In this document: positions 17,853-26,953 of the stretch, in pieces
Position numbering within the stretch: position 1 is the stretch's first letter
Layout: every line of letters starts with the position of its first letter
IMG/VR virus record: IMGVR_UViG_3300029286_000037
Coordinates: 1-64,000 of that record
Direction: 5' to 3' (one strand)
DNA from: a virus
DNA: 64,000 nucleotides
The notes under the pieces: model-generated
What the model was told of the DNA's origin: nothing
The model's input: the letters and a program-made list of their open reading frames with translations, nothing else
The model's database searches: none
Made by a program: the position numbers and the translations under genes

Positions 17853-18554
17853 TTATTTAATTACCCCCTCTTTAAAAGCTACCCTTATCATGTTTACAAA
17901 GTTCAGTTCTAATTTTGAAGGGGTTATTTTATACCTGAAATTTAAGAATTTATTTAGCTTATTATATAAAGCTTTTAGTTTATTAAGTCTGACTTTATTC
18001 CTGTAGTATTCTTCACCCTTTTCCCTTGAAATATACTCTTTGATGTACTGCTGAGAAACGTTGAATTCTTTCATTAGGCTGGTAATCAGCACATCTTTAT
18101 CGCTCTCTATAATTGACTTGAATCTGGCATTAATATCCGCAGTTAATTTCTTTTCTTCTTCATTTCTTTTACTAGCTCTTTCTTCTTTGTTCTTTTCATT
18201 TCTATTAGTATCAAATAATTTCTGATTATCTTTAGCTACATTAGAACAATCTTCACATAAGGGCTTAGTATTGAACTTAGAGTAATACCCTACTACTTCT
18301 TTTTTACACCAAGAGCACTGTATCGCTTTTTTAACTTTAGCTATAATTTTTATTTTTTGTGCATTTTTACAAATTGAACATAGTACTTTATCCTTATTTC
18401 TATTATCTAACTTTCTACCACAGCTTATACATTTTTTAGGGACTATATTAGACAAAAAGTACTTTACGTGTTCTTCATCCTTAGCATTTCTAAAATGATT
18501 AGCAATCCCATGCTTAGTGAAAAAATCTTTAGAACATATTTTACATTTTTCCAT
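17853..18554 (-). CDS. Multi-zinc-finger protein, possible homing-type DNA-binding protein
   Basis: A 233-residue basic protein with clustered CxxC pairs in the first 90 residues: CKICSKDFFTKHGIANHFR (C2H2-like), CISCGRKL, CSICKNA, CSWCKKEV and CEDCSN. A charged coiled segment and a helical Lys-rich C-terminus follow. This resembles zinc-finger arms of phage homing nucleases and DNA-binding proteins, but no catalytic HNH or GIY motif was found. It sits between baseplate genes, where such inserts are common. DNA binding is likely; the rest is open. Confidence 0.55.
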   Translation of the reverse strand: MEKCKICSKDFFTKHGIANHFRNAKDEEHVKYFLSNIVPKKCISCGRKLDNRNKDKVLCSICKNAQKIKIIAKVKKAIQCSWCKKEVVGYYSKFNTKPLCEDCSNVAKDNQKLFDTNRNEKNKEERASKRNEEEKKLTADINARFKSIIESDKDVLITSLMKEFNVSQQYIKEYISREKGEEYYRNKVRLNKLKALYNKLNKFLNFRYKITPSKLELNFVNMIRVAFKEGVIK

Positions 18555-18558
18555 AATA

Positions 18559-19935
18559 CTAATACATTATCGATTCGAATGTAACGGTACGGCCCTTCAA
18601 TTGGTACTGTTCCGGTATCTCCGGTTTCCCTGTTATCGTTGGACTAGCATCTGAAGGCTTACTTGTACGATAAGCATTCCATGCTGCTGGAACACTTAAC
18701 CCACCATCTACCGAGACCGTATATCTCGGATCCTTTCTATCCAGTGGTGCCAACATAAAATGCTGCTGGTATATCGCCCCACGAGATCCTTGAGGATTAA
18801 CATGCGCGATAGATAGTCGGTCGTTATTCTGACGAATCACAAAATCTCGATCATTAAGTAGCGGATAGGGCCCAGTCCACGTTTGCCAATCATACGAAAT
18901 ATGAAGACCCATATCCATCAGCTGAACTGTTTTTTCAGTTTCAGGAGGAGCAATAATTATATCATAAGGCCCCTCATACCCACCTATGTAGCCTGTGCCG
19001 AAGCATAATTTACAGTCATTCTGCGCACTACGGTACTGCTCATCCCAACAAGGACAGCGCTCACCAGCCCATTTTCTTATAAAGAGCTTTACGCGTTCCC
19101 CACCTTGTTCCAGTATCCACCTATTACGTCGAATACTCTCCGCCCATATCCAATCTACTTTTTCCATGTCATAAAGGCTAACTGCACTAACTTCGGTAAG
19201 AGGAGTCTCAATCATTTCATCATTAGATTTTTGAACAGCTACGGTAGTACACTTATAATAAATTTTCCTATTTGCATCCAATTGGATATTGTTATTGATA
19301 TAAGTATACGAGACTCTTATCTCACCCCCACTACTTAAAATGGGGAGCACTGGCGGATCAAGTCTGTTAAACTGGTTATTATATGTTTGTTTGTTTATTA
19401 AGAAGATCTCACCAGTCTCACCCCTTACCTTAAATGCGGGGACTGTTTTAAAGGCTTCCAGAGACGTCGGACGAATATCAACCTTTACATGTTTAGGGTG
19501 ATTCGCTATTTCTCCATTTGTACCTGTAATGACCAGCGGTTTATTATATGTATGAACAACCCAATCACCGTTTGCATTAGTACCGGCTAATAACCTTCCA
19601 CCGGCTACCGGGTCTTCCTGATCTTCCCATACTTCCCTGGTCTCATCCCTGTAATAAAGGGCACCTATTGGAACAGTATTTAACTTAGTGTATGGGCCTT
19701 CAGGAGTATCGTACGCTCTATAAATATTTATACCTAAGACATTATAACCATTGTGTTCTATGTACTCTGCAGTAGAATCCCACCTTATATCAATTACACC
19801 AATAAGGTACGGGCTTGTGACATTTACATTTTTAGGACCTAAAGGAAGAGTAAGGGGTTTGTCACTATTCCATCTATAAGGCAGCTTAAAATCAGGCTTG
19901 CCATAATTATCGGTAAAATTCTGCGGATTAGTCAT
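18559..19935 (-). CDS. Baseplate/structural protein with zinc-knuckle insert
   Basis: A 458-residue protein that begins with an FN3-like region (IDIRWDSTAEYIEHNGYNVL, IYRAYDTPEGPYTKLN). Around 290-320 a Cys cluster, ERCPCWDEQYRSAQNDCKLC followed by FGTGY, resembles a DnaJ-type zinc knuckle (CxC...CxxCFGTG). The C-terminal third is beta-rich. Proteins with this layout occur in phage baseplate blocks. It lies between the beta-helix protein and the zinc-finger gene. It probably connects the baseplate to fibres; the exact role is not known to me. Confidence 0.65.
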   Translation of the reverse strand: MTNPQNFTDNYGKPDFKLPYRWNSDKPLTLPLGPKNVNVTSPYLIGVIDIRWDSTAEYIEHNGYNVLGINIYRAYDTPEGPYTKLNTVPIGALYYRDETREVWEDQEDPVAGGRLLAGTNANGDWVVHTYNKPLVITGTNGEIANHPKHVKVDIRPTSLEAFKTVPAFKVRGETGEIFLINKQTYNNQFNRLDPPVLPILSSGGEIRVSYTYINNNIQLDANRKIYYKCTTVAVQKSNDEMIETPLTEVSAVSLYDMEKVDWIWAESIRRNRWILEQGGERVKLFIRKWAGERCPCWDEQYRSAQNDCKLCFGTGYIGGYEGPYDIIIAPPETEKTVQLMDMGLHISYDWQTWTGPYPLLNDRDFVIRQNNDRLSIAHVNPQGSRGAIYQQHFMLAPLDRKDPRYTVSVDGGLSVPAAWNAYRTSKPSDASPTITGKPEIPEQYQLKGRTVTFESIMY

Positions 19936-19946
19936 TTATATTTCCC

Positions 19947-22358
19947 TTACAATTGTATCCCAGTAGCGCCTGTTATAGCAAAAGGTTTTTTTAATGTTAC
20001 TACCTTGCTAATACCTGTAGCACCAACTAATGAATCTGAAAAAACATTTATATTTAAAATTTTATCTATACCAAAGCCTGTATTAGTAGCTTGCATAACC
20101 CAGTTCGACAGATCCCCCGTTGAAAAAACATGGCTATAAGTCCCACGAAGGTATTTTCCATCAACAGAGATACTGAACTGGTTTCCCTTTATTATAAAAT
20201 TTACCTTTAAGTCAGAGAATACTTCATCAAGGGTGTGCGTACCAAGGACTACTTGGCTACTTACTTCATAGGTAACTCCGCCAGTATGGTACCCGTATGT
20301 TACCGCCATAAGTGCTCTGTTTATTTTTACATAGGCGCTATTATCATTATTTAATATTTTTATTACTAGGTTATCTGACTTGACAGTAATGAACAATTTA
20401 GCATCTATTCCGGAACTAAAATTAAACAACCCCATGACATTAGCAGGTGCCAAGAGACTGATACCATTCTTAGTAATCAGATAATCCCCTACCCCGGTCC
20501 AGGACCCATCTCTACCATTGCTATACAGAACACCATTAAGATCGATGTCTGAGTACTTCTCAACACCTATAAGGTGTGCTCCGGTGACTCCCCCAAAAGA
20601 AGGGTAGTATCCTGGTTCTACTAGGACATACTTGTTATTATCTTGAAGAGCCCTCCCAACCGTGCGGTAAGGGGATTCAAGAGTCCCTGTCCATGAGTCG
20701 TTACCATCTGGAGATATATATGTTAACCCTGTCTCAAACGTTGAGTGCGAGGGGTAAAATATAGCGGCATCATTTTTACTTTGGTTACCAACAATAATGG
20801 TACTATCACTCGAAATTATATTTTTTGTTCTGAATCTACTATAGCTTGACCCGCTATCGGGTATCTCATACAAACCAGTCTCACCGTTTTGAAAAGGAAC
20901 AAAATTTGTAGAGATAAATAAGTCATTTGCCCCAGCTCTCTGATACCCTCTATCTGGAGAAGCATACGGACCTGTCTCAGTTCCTGGATATGAAACATCA
21001 TACCCAAATTCTGACACATAATTTCCCATAGCAGTCTCTTGGGAATTAAATTCAAAAGCACCTATATCCCCCGTGACTCCCTGTATCCCTGTAGCACCCC
21101 TATGAAACAAATCAAAATCTATGTCACGATCGAAGGGGGTAACTTGACTTCTAGTGCCAGTATAAGCCGCAGTATAAGTTCCATCACCCTTTACTATGCC
21201 CATCTCACCATAGATATCATTCCACCGGTCTGAGTCACCTTTACCAATATTAGGGGAAGAAGCTTTTAATCTAAAGTTATTATTGCTAGGGTCCTCATAC
21301 ATTGCTGTTGAACCAATATTATCCATGCCGGTATCGCCCGTTGGAATAGCACCGCTCCACCAGACATCTACATTATCAAAATTATTATTTCTTATTTTTA
21401 CAGGAGTGTTTAAATAAATTCCAGGATTTATTGGAAATCCGACTTTACCTGAAATGCTATTTGAATCTACTCTGCTATTTTTATCACCGATGTTTTGTAA
21501 TCGGATTGCGTCTCCAGATTCAACATCCCCAGCCTCTGAGTACATTATCCTAACGACGTCCCCAACAACAAATTCACGCTCTAAACGAAGGCCTTGCCAG
21601 GATACCATAGACCCTGAGAACAGTACTGTGTAATCCGCCCCATAATTAAACGAGGGACCATCTACCACGTTGAATGCAACATCATACAGACCACCACCGG
21701 AGATAGACGCAAAGCCGGGGAGCTGCACCCTCATATAGAGGATATCAAAATCGTTTAAAGTCTTATATATTATCCTAAGATTTCTATCAGGATTAGCTAC
21801 CTGAGGTAAATCAAGAGCACCGTACACCGTATTCTTCCAGATATCCAACCGCTCTACAGTATTTACATCAATTGATCTTTGACCATTTGAAAAGAGGTTA
21901 GAACTTACGCACACTTCTTTTGCAGAAGATATTCTTATCGCCGATTTATAATCATTGAAAGAATTTCTATGCAGAGCTACATAATTTACAGAGTCTATCG
22001 CTACAGGGGTATCTACACTGTTAAACTTACATTCACGAACAATTAATGACCCTACACCTAAATTAGACGCGGAAAGACCTTTTGGTATGCTATTAAACGT
22101 CAGACCCTCAAAGAGGCCTTGAGCACCTGAGAGGGTTAAGCTGCCCACAACTGGTGAAGAACCGTAAGCAGCTTTAACTGTTATGTTCTTTGATATAGAT
22201 AAATCACCATATGAGGACCCACTACCAGTTTGTATAACAATAATCCCACCCTCATAAACCTTCGACAGGGCATAGGGTAGGGTTCTTACCGGTGAAACGA
22301 GTCCACCGGTATTTAAATCAGAACCATACAATGAGTCAACAAATACAGTGTACATCAT
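19947..22358 (-). CDS. Right-handed beta-helix fibre/spike protein
   Basis: The first 260 residues have repeating short strands and Asn/Ser ladders typical of a parallel beta-helix (ITVKAAYGSSPVVGSLTLSG, LIVRECKFNS, VALHRNSFNDY, VCVSSNLFSN, LDIWKNTVYG). A second YISPDGNDSWTG / YRTVGRALQD segment near 550 starts like another helix domain of the pectate-lyase type. A collagen-like GATGIQGVTGDIGAF stretch lies near 425, and FAITGATGIQL ends the protein. At 803 residues it is likely a host-binding or polysaccharide-degrading spike. Catalytic residues cannot be assigned. MM at the start leaves a one-codon uncertainty. Confidence 0.8.
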   Translation of the reverse strand: MMYTVFVDSLYGSDLNTGGLVSPVRTLPYALSKVYEGGIIVIQTGSGSSYGDLSISKNITVKAAYGSSPVVGSLTLSGAQGLFEGLTFNSIPKGLSASNLGVGSLIVRECKFNSVDTPVAIDSVNYVALHRNSFNDYKSAIRISSAKEVCVSSNLFSNGQRSIDVNTVERLDIWKNTVYGALDLPQVANPDRNLRIIYKTLNDFDILYMRVQLPGFASISGGGLYDVAFNVVDGPSFNYGADYTVLFSGSMVSWQGLRLEREFVVGDVVRIMYSEAGDVESGDAIRLQNIGDKNSRVDSNSISGKVGFPINPGIYLNTPVKIRNNNFDNVDVWWSGAIPTGDTGMDNIGSTAMYEDPSNNNFRLKASSPNIGKGDSDRWNDIYGEMGIVKGDGTYTAAYTGTRSQVTPFDRDIDFDLFHRGATGIQGVTGDIGAFEFNSQETAMGNYVSEFGYDVSYPGTETGPYASPDRGYQRAGANDLFISTNFVPFQNGETGLYEIPDSGSSYSRFRTKNIISSDSTIIVGNQSKNDAAIFYPSHSTFETGLTYISPDGNDSWTGTLESPYRTVGRALQDNNKYVLVEPGYYPSFGGVTGAHLIGVEKYSDIDLNGVLYSNGRDGSWTGVGDYLITKNGISLLAPANVMGLFNFSSGIDAKLFITVKSDNLVIKILNNDNSAYVKINRALMAVTYGYHTGGVTYEVSSQVVLGTHTLDEVFSDLKVNFIIKGNQFSISVDGKYLRGTYSHVFSTGDLSNWVMQATNTGFGIDKILNINVFSDSLVGATGISKVVTLKKPFAITGATGIQL

Positions 22359-22370
22359 AAATTTTAATTT

Positions 22371-22625
22371 CTACTTTGTGTATAACCAGCTTGGTTTTGA
22401 AGATATCCCGATGATACCACCACCGCCACCACCTCTTACTGTTGTGACAGGCTTACCCTCAGCCGAGCCATCTGTAAGATTTATTCCAGAGCTATTATCT
22501 ACTCTGTCCCCAAGAGGATTACCAAACTTTGTATCTGGAGACACCCCACTACCACCCGATAAGTTGCTGCTCGATGGTATCCCGTAAACGGGCTTTCCAG
22601 CGGTATCTAATGTTTGTTCTGCCAT
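22371..22625 (-). CDS. Small Gly-rich linker or fibre protein
   Basis: An 84-residue protein, Gly/Ser/Asn-rich, with a GGGGGGII run near residue 70 and no hydrophobic core. It is tightly packed between the beta-helix and lectin-like genes with an AAGGAG ribosome site. Possibly a short adaptor in the spike complex. No family recognised. Confidence 0.55.
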   Translation of the reverse strand: MAEQTLDTAGKPVYGIPSSSNLSGGSGVSPDTKFGNPLGDRVDNSSGINLTDGSAEGKPVTTVRGGGGGGIIGISSKPSWLYTK

Positions 22626-22650
22626 TTACTACTCCTTACAAAATAAAATT

Positions 22651-23238
22651 TTACAATTCTGTGGTTCGAGGGACAAAGATCCCTTTTTCGTTTTGCATAA
22701 TCTCATTTAGCCACTGTTGATGTAAGACCAACCCAGAGGAATACCTCCACCTGTACATCATGACCTCCTGCCAATCCCTGTACAGGTACGGGACCCAGAC
22801 ATTACCCCCACCCAACCTTGGAAATCTCGACCAAGCTATCGAGTAAAGCATACCATCTGTGTTAACACCATCTTCAGGTGGGCACTCTATACCGTCTATA
22901 TAATAGTGTACTTGCCCCTCACCGGTGCAAACATACGAGATCATGTGCCATTTTTTATCATCTAACGAAACACCTGTATACTGCTCAATAGGCTTAGACT
23001 CTGAGTTTGAAAACTGCAATTTATAGTCAGAATCTTTGTACCGTTTAATTTCAAATCTCATAGCCCTGTCAGATTCAACAACACCACTCATATCAGATAC
23101 TGCCAATAAAACCATAGGGTATTCATCAGGTATCTGGATATTAGAAATCCAACCAATACAAGTAAATGGCGTAGATTTCTTAATATGCATCGGAGCTACA
23201 TTTATATAATTACTTTTTACAAGAGATACTTCAGGCAT
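22651..23238 (-). CDS. LamG/concanavalin-like lectin-fold structural protein
   Basis: A 195-residue protein with a concanavalin A-like jelly-roll pattern: FTCIGWISNIQIP, FEIKRYKDSDYKLQFSN, then DDKKWHMISYVCTGEGQVHY and YIDGIEC. The KWHMISYV / YIDG pair is typical of LamG domains. It ends in a Trp-rich region. Likely a carbohydrate-binding baseplate or fibre component. It lies between the beta-helix protein and a 100-residue fibre-associated protein. Confidence 0.72.
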   Translation of the reverse strand: MPEVSLVKSNYINVAPMHIKKSTPFTCIGWISNIQIPDEYPMVLLAVSDMSGVVESDRAMRFEIKRYKDSDYKLQFSNSESKPIEQYTGVSLDDKKWHMISYVCTGEGQVHYYIDGIECPPEDGVNTDGMLYSIAWSRFPRLGGGNVWVPYLYRDWQEVMMYRWRYSSGLVLHQQWLNEIMQNEKGIFVPRTTEL

Positions 23239-23264
23239 AATATTCCTTAAAACTGTCTGTTGAC

Positions 23265-23567
23265 TTAGTAATTATAAACTACTCTCAAGTACAGTACTCC
23301 TGTTACCCCGTGAGCAGTGCTATTAAGTACGTTTTTGATGTCTGAGTTTACAAGATTAAAACACACAAGTGCTGTCGTACCTGCTGCATTCGCGTGTGTC
23401 ACACCAAAATCAATACCATATCGCTGCGCAGGACCATCGGTGGGATCTACCGCGATATCATACGCCCCATTTGGACCTGTAGTAGGGGCAGACCTTAACA
23501 GCTTAAGATCATTGGAACCTGGACCAACCATCCCCGTCAAACCAAAATATTCTACTTCTATTGACAT
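23265..23567 (-). CDS. Small structural protein of the fibre cluster
   Basis: A 100-residue beta-rich protein beginning MSIEVEYFGLTGMVGPG. It contains Thr-Gly turns like its neighbours and ends LYLRVVYNY. It may be an adaptor or tip in the fibre complex. No family assigned. Confidence 0.58.
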   Translation of the reverse strand: MSIEVEYFGLTGMVGPGSNDLKLLRSAPTTGPNGAYDIAVDPTDGPAQRYGIDFGVTHANAAGTTALVCFNLVNSDIKNVLNSTAHGVTGVLYLRVVYNY

Positions 23568-23595
23568 AGTATTCCTGCGTTATATTTTTAAGAGA

Positions 23596-24492
23596 TTAAG
23601 ACCAACCACCAGCCCCACCGCTTGCAAAGTTTCTTCGAGACTGAACCCCGGGTCGAGAGTATGGGCCCAAAGCACTGCTGATACCTACCCCGTATCTTGG
23701 TTGTTTCAATCCGATAGCTATTTTTATTGATCTTTTTGCCTGATCAAGAACCTTATCGTATTCATTTTCGAAAGAATCTTTCATAGATTGGTACTTTGAG
23801 GACTTCTCTAAATTTAAAGAAACACCGCTTATACTATAATCGTACTCATCTACTATCCAGTTAAGTGCAAGAGCACCGCAAGCTATTGAAGCTGCCTTCA
23901 AGAGCAGAACGGATCTCCACCTATCAGGTGTCTGGTTAAGAACTATGCCAGTTACTGGCGGTGCAGTATTAAAAAAGTCCACAGACATAAGCAAGTACTC
24001 ATATAATTCGTAATCTTCCCAGATAAACCCGAAAACCTGCGCCTGTGCTTGTATAAATTTCTCACTTGACGGTGGGCGAAATCTATAATTCCTATCCGGA
24101 TTATTATCTCTAAGAATGATTCGTAATCTTCTTATAAGGGCCTGCTCTGAGCTTACGCTTGTGATATCGGTCTTTACATCTTTAGCAACTATATTAAATT
24201 CTTGTACAACCTGTATGAGAGGAGAACCCGATTCTTCTCTAAAGTTCCAGCGAACAATCCAATCCCCTATATTAGAATCCAAGGGCATGGTAGTACTGAC
24301 ATAATACTGACCTACACCCATAGACGCGGGTATCTGGTCTGGAGCCCCTATAAGGACTTCCACACCTGAAGTATAATCAAATAGTGAGTATCGAATGTAG
24401 TATGGATCAGATAAATTCCCAATACTATCTCGTATCAATATCTTCAGATCTTCTTTATTAAGCGTTTGACCAGGGTAGTATGCTACAGACAT
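23596..24492 (-). CDS. Baseplate wedge-like protein with Ig-like N-terminus
   Basis: A 298-residue protein. The N-terminal 105 residues form a beta-sandwich-like domain (PYYIRYSLFDYTSGVEVLIG ... IGDWIVRWNFRE) that aligns by eye with the 134-residue protein at 24806-25210. The C-terminal part is helical (about 110-260) and ends in a Gly/Ser/Arg tail. Position in the baseplate cluster suggests a structural adaptor. Confidence 0.62.
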   Translation of the reverse strand: MSVAYYPGQTLNKEDLKILIRDSIGNLSDPYYIRYSLFDYTSGVEVLIGAPDQIPASMGVGQYYVSTTMPLDSNIGDWIVRWNFREESGSPLIQVVQEFNIVAKDVKTDITSVSSEQALIRRLRIILRDNNPDRNYRFRPPSSEKFIQAQAQVFGFIWEDYELYEYLLMSVDFFNTAPPVTGIVLNQTPDRWRSVLLLKAASIACGALALNWIVDEYDYSISGVSLNLEKSSKYQSMKDSFENEYDKVLDQAKRSIKIAIGLKQPRYGVGISSALGPYSRPGVQSRRNFASGGAGGWS

Positions 24493-24493
24493 C

Positions 24494-24700
24494 TTATATT
24501 CCTCGATCGATATTATTTAAATAACGATTCACCACATTTTTGACAGTATCTACTTTAAGAAATGAAAACTTCTTAAATTGCTCCTGAACAGCCGGGATAG
24601 TCTGCCCTGAGGCATCCTTCAAAAATTTGCCGTTCTCAGATCTTATAGCAGAAGCAATTCTGACCATATCTTTAAAAAGAGGGGTCTTCTTAATTTGCAT
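24494..24700 (-). CDS. Small helical protein heading the baseplate unit
   Basis: A 68-residue basic helical protein (FKKFSFLKVDTVKNVVNRYL). It starts 38 bases after a copy of the promoter motif, with GGAGAA before the ATG, and ends one base from the next start. It is the first gene of the long baseplate/fibre transcript. Function unknown. Confidence 0.6.
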   Translation of the reverse strand: MQIKKTPLFKDMVRIASAIRSENGKFLKDASGQTIPAVQEQFKKFSFLKVDTVKNVVNRYLNNIDRGI

Positions 24701-24738
24701 ATAACATTTCTCCCTATAGTATTATTATATAATATTTT

Positions 24739-24754
24739 TATTAATGCATTATTA
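24739..24754 (-). promoter_or_regulatory. 16-bp promoter motif before the baseplate unit
   Basis: Minus-strand TAATAATGCATTAATA, two mismatches from consensus, 38 bases before the ATG. The same 16-mer recurs exactly at 38119-38134. Confidence 0.68.
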
Positions 24755-24805
24755 ATTCCAAGGAGTATAAAGGAGGGCCCTTCAGAATAGAGGCTATAAA
24801 ATCGA

Positions 24806-25210
24806 TTAACTTAAAATCATGGAAGCAGAGATATCAGAATGATTTTCCATAGTCTGCTTAGATTGATGGACCCCGTCTGACGTGACAGAGAACTGTACTG
24901 AAGTCATTTGGACCAAAGAAGTTTCAGAAGTTTTACAATACCAGCGTATTTCATAGATACCAGTCTCCCAGTCCCCCTCAATAATAAAATTAGGTGTTAC
25001 TTTACCTGTAGCTATAACCTGCGGGAGTCTGTTTCGAGAACCTATGGGCACAAATAAGCCGGTACTTGGTTGTATGAACCCTACATCATACCTTACCCAG
25101 AAAGGGGTACAAGGAAAAGTTACCCCAGGCTGTGCGCTATAACTTCTAGCGTAAATATTAAAAACGAGGTCATTTTGTCCTACGCGATAATCTTGAGTAA
25201 AACTTTCCAT
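24806..25210 (-). CDS. Ig-like structural protein, paralogue of a baseplate gene
   Basis: A 134-residue beta-sandwich-like protein (PFWVRYDVGFIQPSTGLFVP, then IEGDWETGIYEIRWYC). The pattern PxxxRY...G...GDW...RW matches the N-terminal domain of the 298-residue protein. It is flanked by a terminator hairpin upstream and the promoter-bearing gap downstream, so it may be expressed alone. Structural role inferred. Confidence 0.6.
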   Translation of the reverse strand: MESFTQDYRVGQNDLVFNIYARSYSAQPGVTFPCTPFWVRYDVGFIQPSTGLFVPIGSRNRLPQVIATGKVTPNFIIEGDWETGIYEIRWYCKTSETSLVQMTSVQFSVTSDGVHQSKQTMENHSDISASMILS

Positions 25211-25228
25211 AAATTCTCCTCAAATAAA

Positions 25229-25255
25229 AAGGCTGATCTATTAAAAATCAGCCTT
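25229..25255 (-). terminator. Intrinsic terminator after the acidic 156-residue gene
   Basis: A nine-base stem AAGGCTGAT/ATCAGCCTT with a nine-base loop. The minus-strand tail is TTTTTATTTG. Confidence 0.78.
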
Positions 25256-25281
25256 ATCAATCTTGTATATGGTTTACGATA

Positions 25282-25752
25282 TTATTCCTCGTTATCATCT
25301 TCTTTGTCAGATTCCTCTATCTCAAGGACAAGCTCAACAGTAAACTTTATGGTTTTCTTGCCCTCATCAATATCGGGCATGTAATCTACCTGGTCTTCCC
25401 AAATGTAGTCATCAAAATCCTGATTCAAATCAGAAATATCGATACCGGAGTATTGATCTTTCAAAAAGTCAACAAGCTTAGGATTTATCATTTTTTTAAG
25501 ATCAGCCTCATGATCGTCAACCCAATCCTGAAGCATCCTATTAATGACCCTATAGCTATCCGGAGGAACACCCTCATAAGTTAAACATATATTAGCCCAT
25601 ACCTCTATGTTAGCTGAGAATTCCTCATCATTATTTTCTACTGAGTTTTCTTCATCAATGTCTATCTTATCAAAATCTATAAAAGAAGATTCCTTCAGCT
25701 TAAAATTTTCAGCAGCCTTCTTAGACATAAATTCAACAATAGAAGCTCTCAT
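25282..25752 (-). CDS. Acidic structural or assembly protein
   Basis: A 156-residue, strongly acidic protein (IDEENSVENNDEEF; ending EIEESDKEDDNEE) with a helical centre. It ends 26 bases before a terminator. The upstream gene ends two bases from its start, so the two are translationally coupled. No family recognised. Confidence 0.58.
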   Translation of the reverse strand: MRASIVEFMSKKAAENFKLKESSFIDFDKIDIDEENSVENNDEEFSANIEVWANICLTYEGVPPDSYRVINRMLQDWVDDHEADLKKMINPKLVDFLKDQYSGIDISDLNQDFDDYIWEDQVDYMPDIDEGKKTIKFTVELVLEIEESDKEDDNEE

Positions 25753-25754
25753 TT

Positions 25755-25955
25755 TTAAAACCCATGCTTAAGATTAGTGAAGTTCTCTGCATTTATACCG
25801 GTCACGCCCATATCCCATTTTACGGGTTGGAGTGTACCTACACCTGTGATGCCACCTGTTTCTGGAATTATCTTATCGATATTCATGTAGACATTTATAT
25901 CATACGGACCCATTGCAGGAGATATCGTTCTCATTTTACCTTGATAGACATCCAT
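25755..25955 (-). CDS. Small structural protein
   Basis: A 66-residue protein with Thr-Gly-rich turns (PETGGITGVGTL, MGVTGINAEN). I take the ATG at 25955, preceded by AGAGGG and lying just after the upstream stop. The longer frame from 26003 would overlap the DUF5659-like gene and lacks a ribosome site. Probably a minor fibre or baseplate part. Confidence 0.58.
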   Translation of the reverse strand: MDVYQGKMRTISPAMGPYDINVYMNIDKIIPETGGITGVGTLQPVKWDMGVTGINAENFTNLKHGF

Positions 25956-25963
25956 AATAAATA

Positions 25964-26251
25964 CTACCCTCTTTTTAGATCGTTCCCAATTATACTGGCA
26001 CAAAGTGACTTTAAGGACTTCACGTTATCAGCGTATGTCAGCGCGTCAACAGGGCACTGCCTCAAAAAATAAGCTGATTTAAGTTTCTCCACCACATCGG
26101 TTTCTTCAAAATAAAAATAAACCTTTTTTTGGTCCTTAGTGGTGTTTTTTATTTTACATCCTGAAGTAGCAAATAAAGCGGCAAGATAGAGGTCACAAGT
26201 CTTATACCCTTCACGAGTATAAATCAAATCCCCATGTATGTTATCATTCAT
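25964..26251 (-). CDS. DUF5659-like small protein
   Basis: A 95-residue protein whose order TCDLYLAALFATSGCKI, then VYFYFEETD, then a C-terminal VKSLKSLCASI matches the DUF5659 pattern found in phages. No enzymatic motif. Function is not established. Neighbours are baseplate genes. Confidence 0.62.
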   Translation of the reverse strand: MNDNIHGDLIYTREGYKTCDLYLAALFATSGCKIKNTTKDQKKVYFYFEETDVVEKLKSAYFLRQCPVDALTYADNVKSLKSLCASIIGNDLKRG

Positions 26252-26306
26252 TTTTAGGTAACCCTCAAAATTTTTATACTAAATCTTATTTCAATTTAAA
26301 ATTAAA

Positions 26307-26335
26307 GTCGCCGGGACCGTTATAGTCCCGGCGAC
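26307..26335 (-). terminator. Strong intrinsic terminator after the 141-residue gene
   Basis: A perfect 11-base GC-rich stem (GTCGCCGGGAC and complement) with a seven-base loop, followed on the minus strand by T-rich TTTAATTTTAAATT. It isolates the gene at 26364-26789 as its own unit. Confidence 0.88.
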
Positions 26336-26363
26336 ACTGTCTTCAATAAGTAACCCTTAGCTC

Positions 26364-26789
26364 TTACGCATTACCGTAATAGTAACCTGTTGACCCAGCA
26401 GCACCTGTTGAATACTTATCATTGGAAAGCTTATCCATGTAAGTATCGGTGAATCTTGAAGTACCGGTGTCGCCAATATCCTGACGTGGAACTTCATCAG
26501 CTGAAGTGTAACTACCTTCAGTAAGAACGAGCGGGGCACCATTACGTGCAGAAAAGGTAGCATTGCTGCTTGTTGTAGAGAAATACTTCAATACACCTTT
26601 TGCCATACTGAAAAGAACGTTGTCAGTAATTTGGAGAACTTTTGTCTCTCCCCACATAATATATTCATCTTGACCGCAATTGAAATTGCCTTCTTGTGCG
26701 CCACCAAGCTGACTTCTTTTATCTACGTCAGTAAAGTAAATCTTACCAACGTTTGTACCAAGGTACGCTACCCTAAGTGTATTAGCCAT
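26364..26789 (-). CDS. Abundant-type small virion protein, monocistronic
   Basis: A 141-residue protein beginning MANTLRVAYLGTNVGKIYF, Gly/Ser/Thr/Tyr-rich towards a C-terminus with Thr-Gly and Tyr repeats (STGYYYGNA). It has its own promoter motif 73 bases upstream and a strong terminator, an arrangement often used for high-copy structural proteins. No family recognised; fibre or baseplate decoration is possible. Confidence 0.62.
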   Translation of the reverse strand: MANTLRVAYLGTNVGKIYFTDVDKRSQLGGAQEGNFNCGQDEYIMWGETKVLQITDNVLFSMAKGVLKYFSTTSSNATFSARNGAPLVLTEGSYTSADEVPRQDIGDTGTSRFTDTYMDKLSNDKYSTGAAGSTGYYYGNA

Positions 26790-26862
26790 AAAAAGCCTCC
26801 CTTAAATTAAACCATACTGTTTGTATATAAAACCTTTTCAGGTATCTTCATTAAAGACCCCG

Positions 26863-26878
26863 TATTAAGAGATTATTA
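26863..26878 (-). promoter_or_regulatory. 16-bp promoter motif, minus arm of divergent pair
   Basis: Minus-strand TAATAATCTCTTAATA, one mismatch from consensus, 73 bases before the 141-residue gene. A plus-strand copy lies only 18 bases away. Confidence 0.66.
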
Positions 26879-26896
26879 ACTATCGTAATTATCTAT

Positions 26897-26912
26897 TAAT
26901 AATCTATTCAGA
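26897..26912 (+). promoter_or_regulatory. 16-bp promoter motif, plus arm before the glycosyltransferase island
   Basis: TAATAATCTATTCAGA on the plus strand, two mismatches from consensus, 41 bases before the RHH ATG. It is the only plus-oriented copy found and points at the only two-gene plus-strand operon. Confidence 0.6.
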
Positions 26913-26953
26913 GACATGAGTACAACCTACACACCTATTTACAGGGGAGATAC

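Noticed and set aside
17853-18554. HNH or GIY-YIG homing endonuclease
   Set aside because: Zinc fingers are clear but no catalytic HNH, GIY or LAGLIDADG motif was found.
18557-18572. Further copy of the promoter motif (CGATAATGTATTAGTA on minus)
   Set aside because: It has more mismatches, lies in the end of a coding region and only three bases before the next ATG, leaving no room for a leader.
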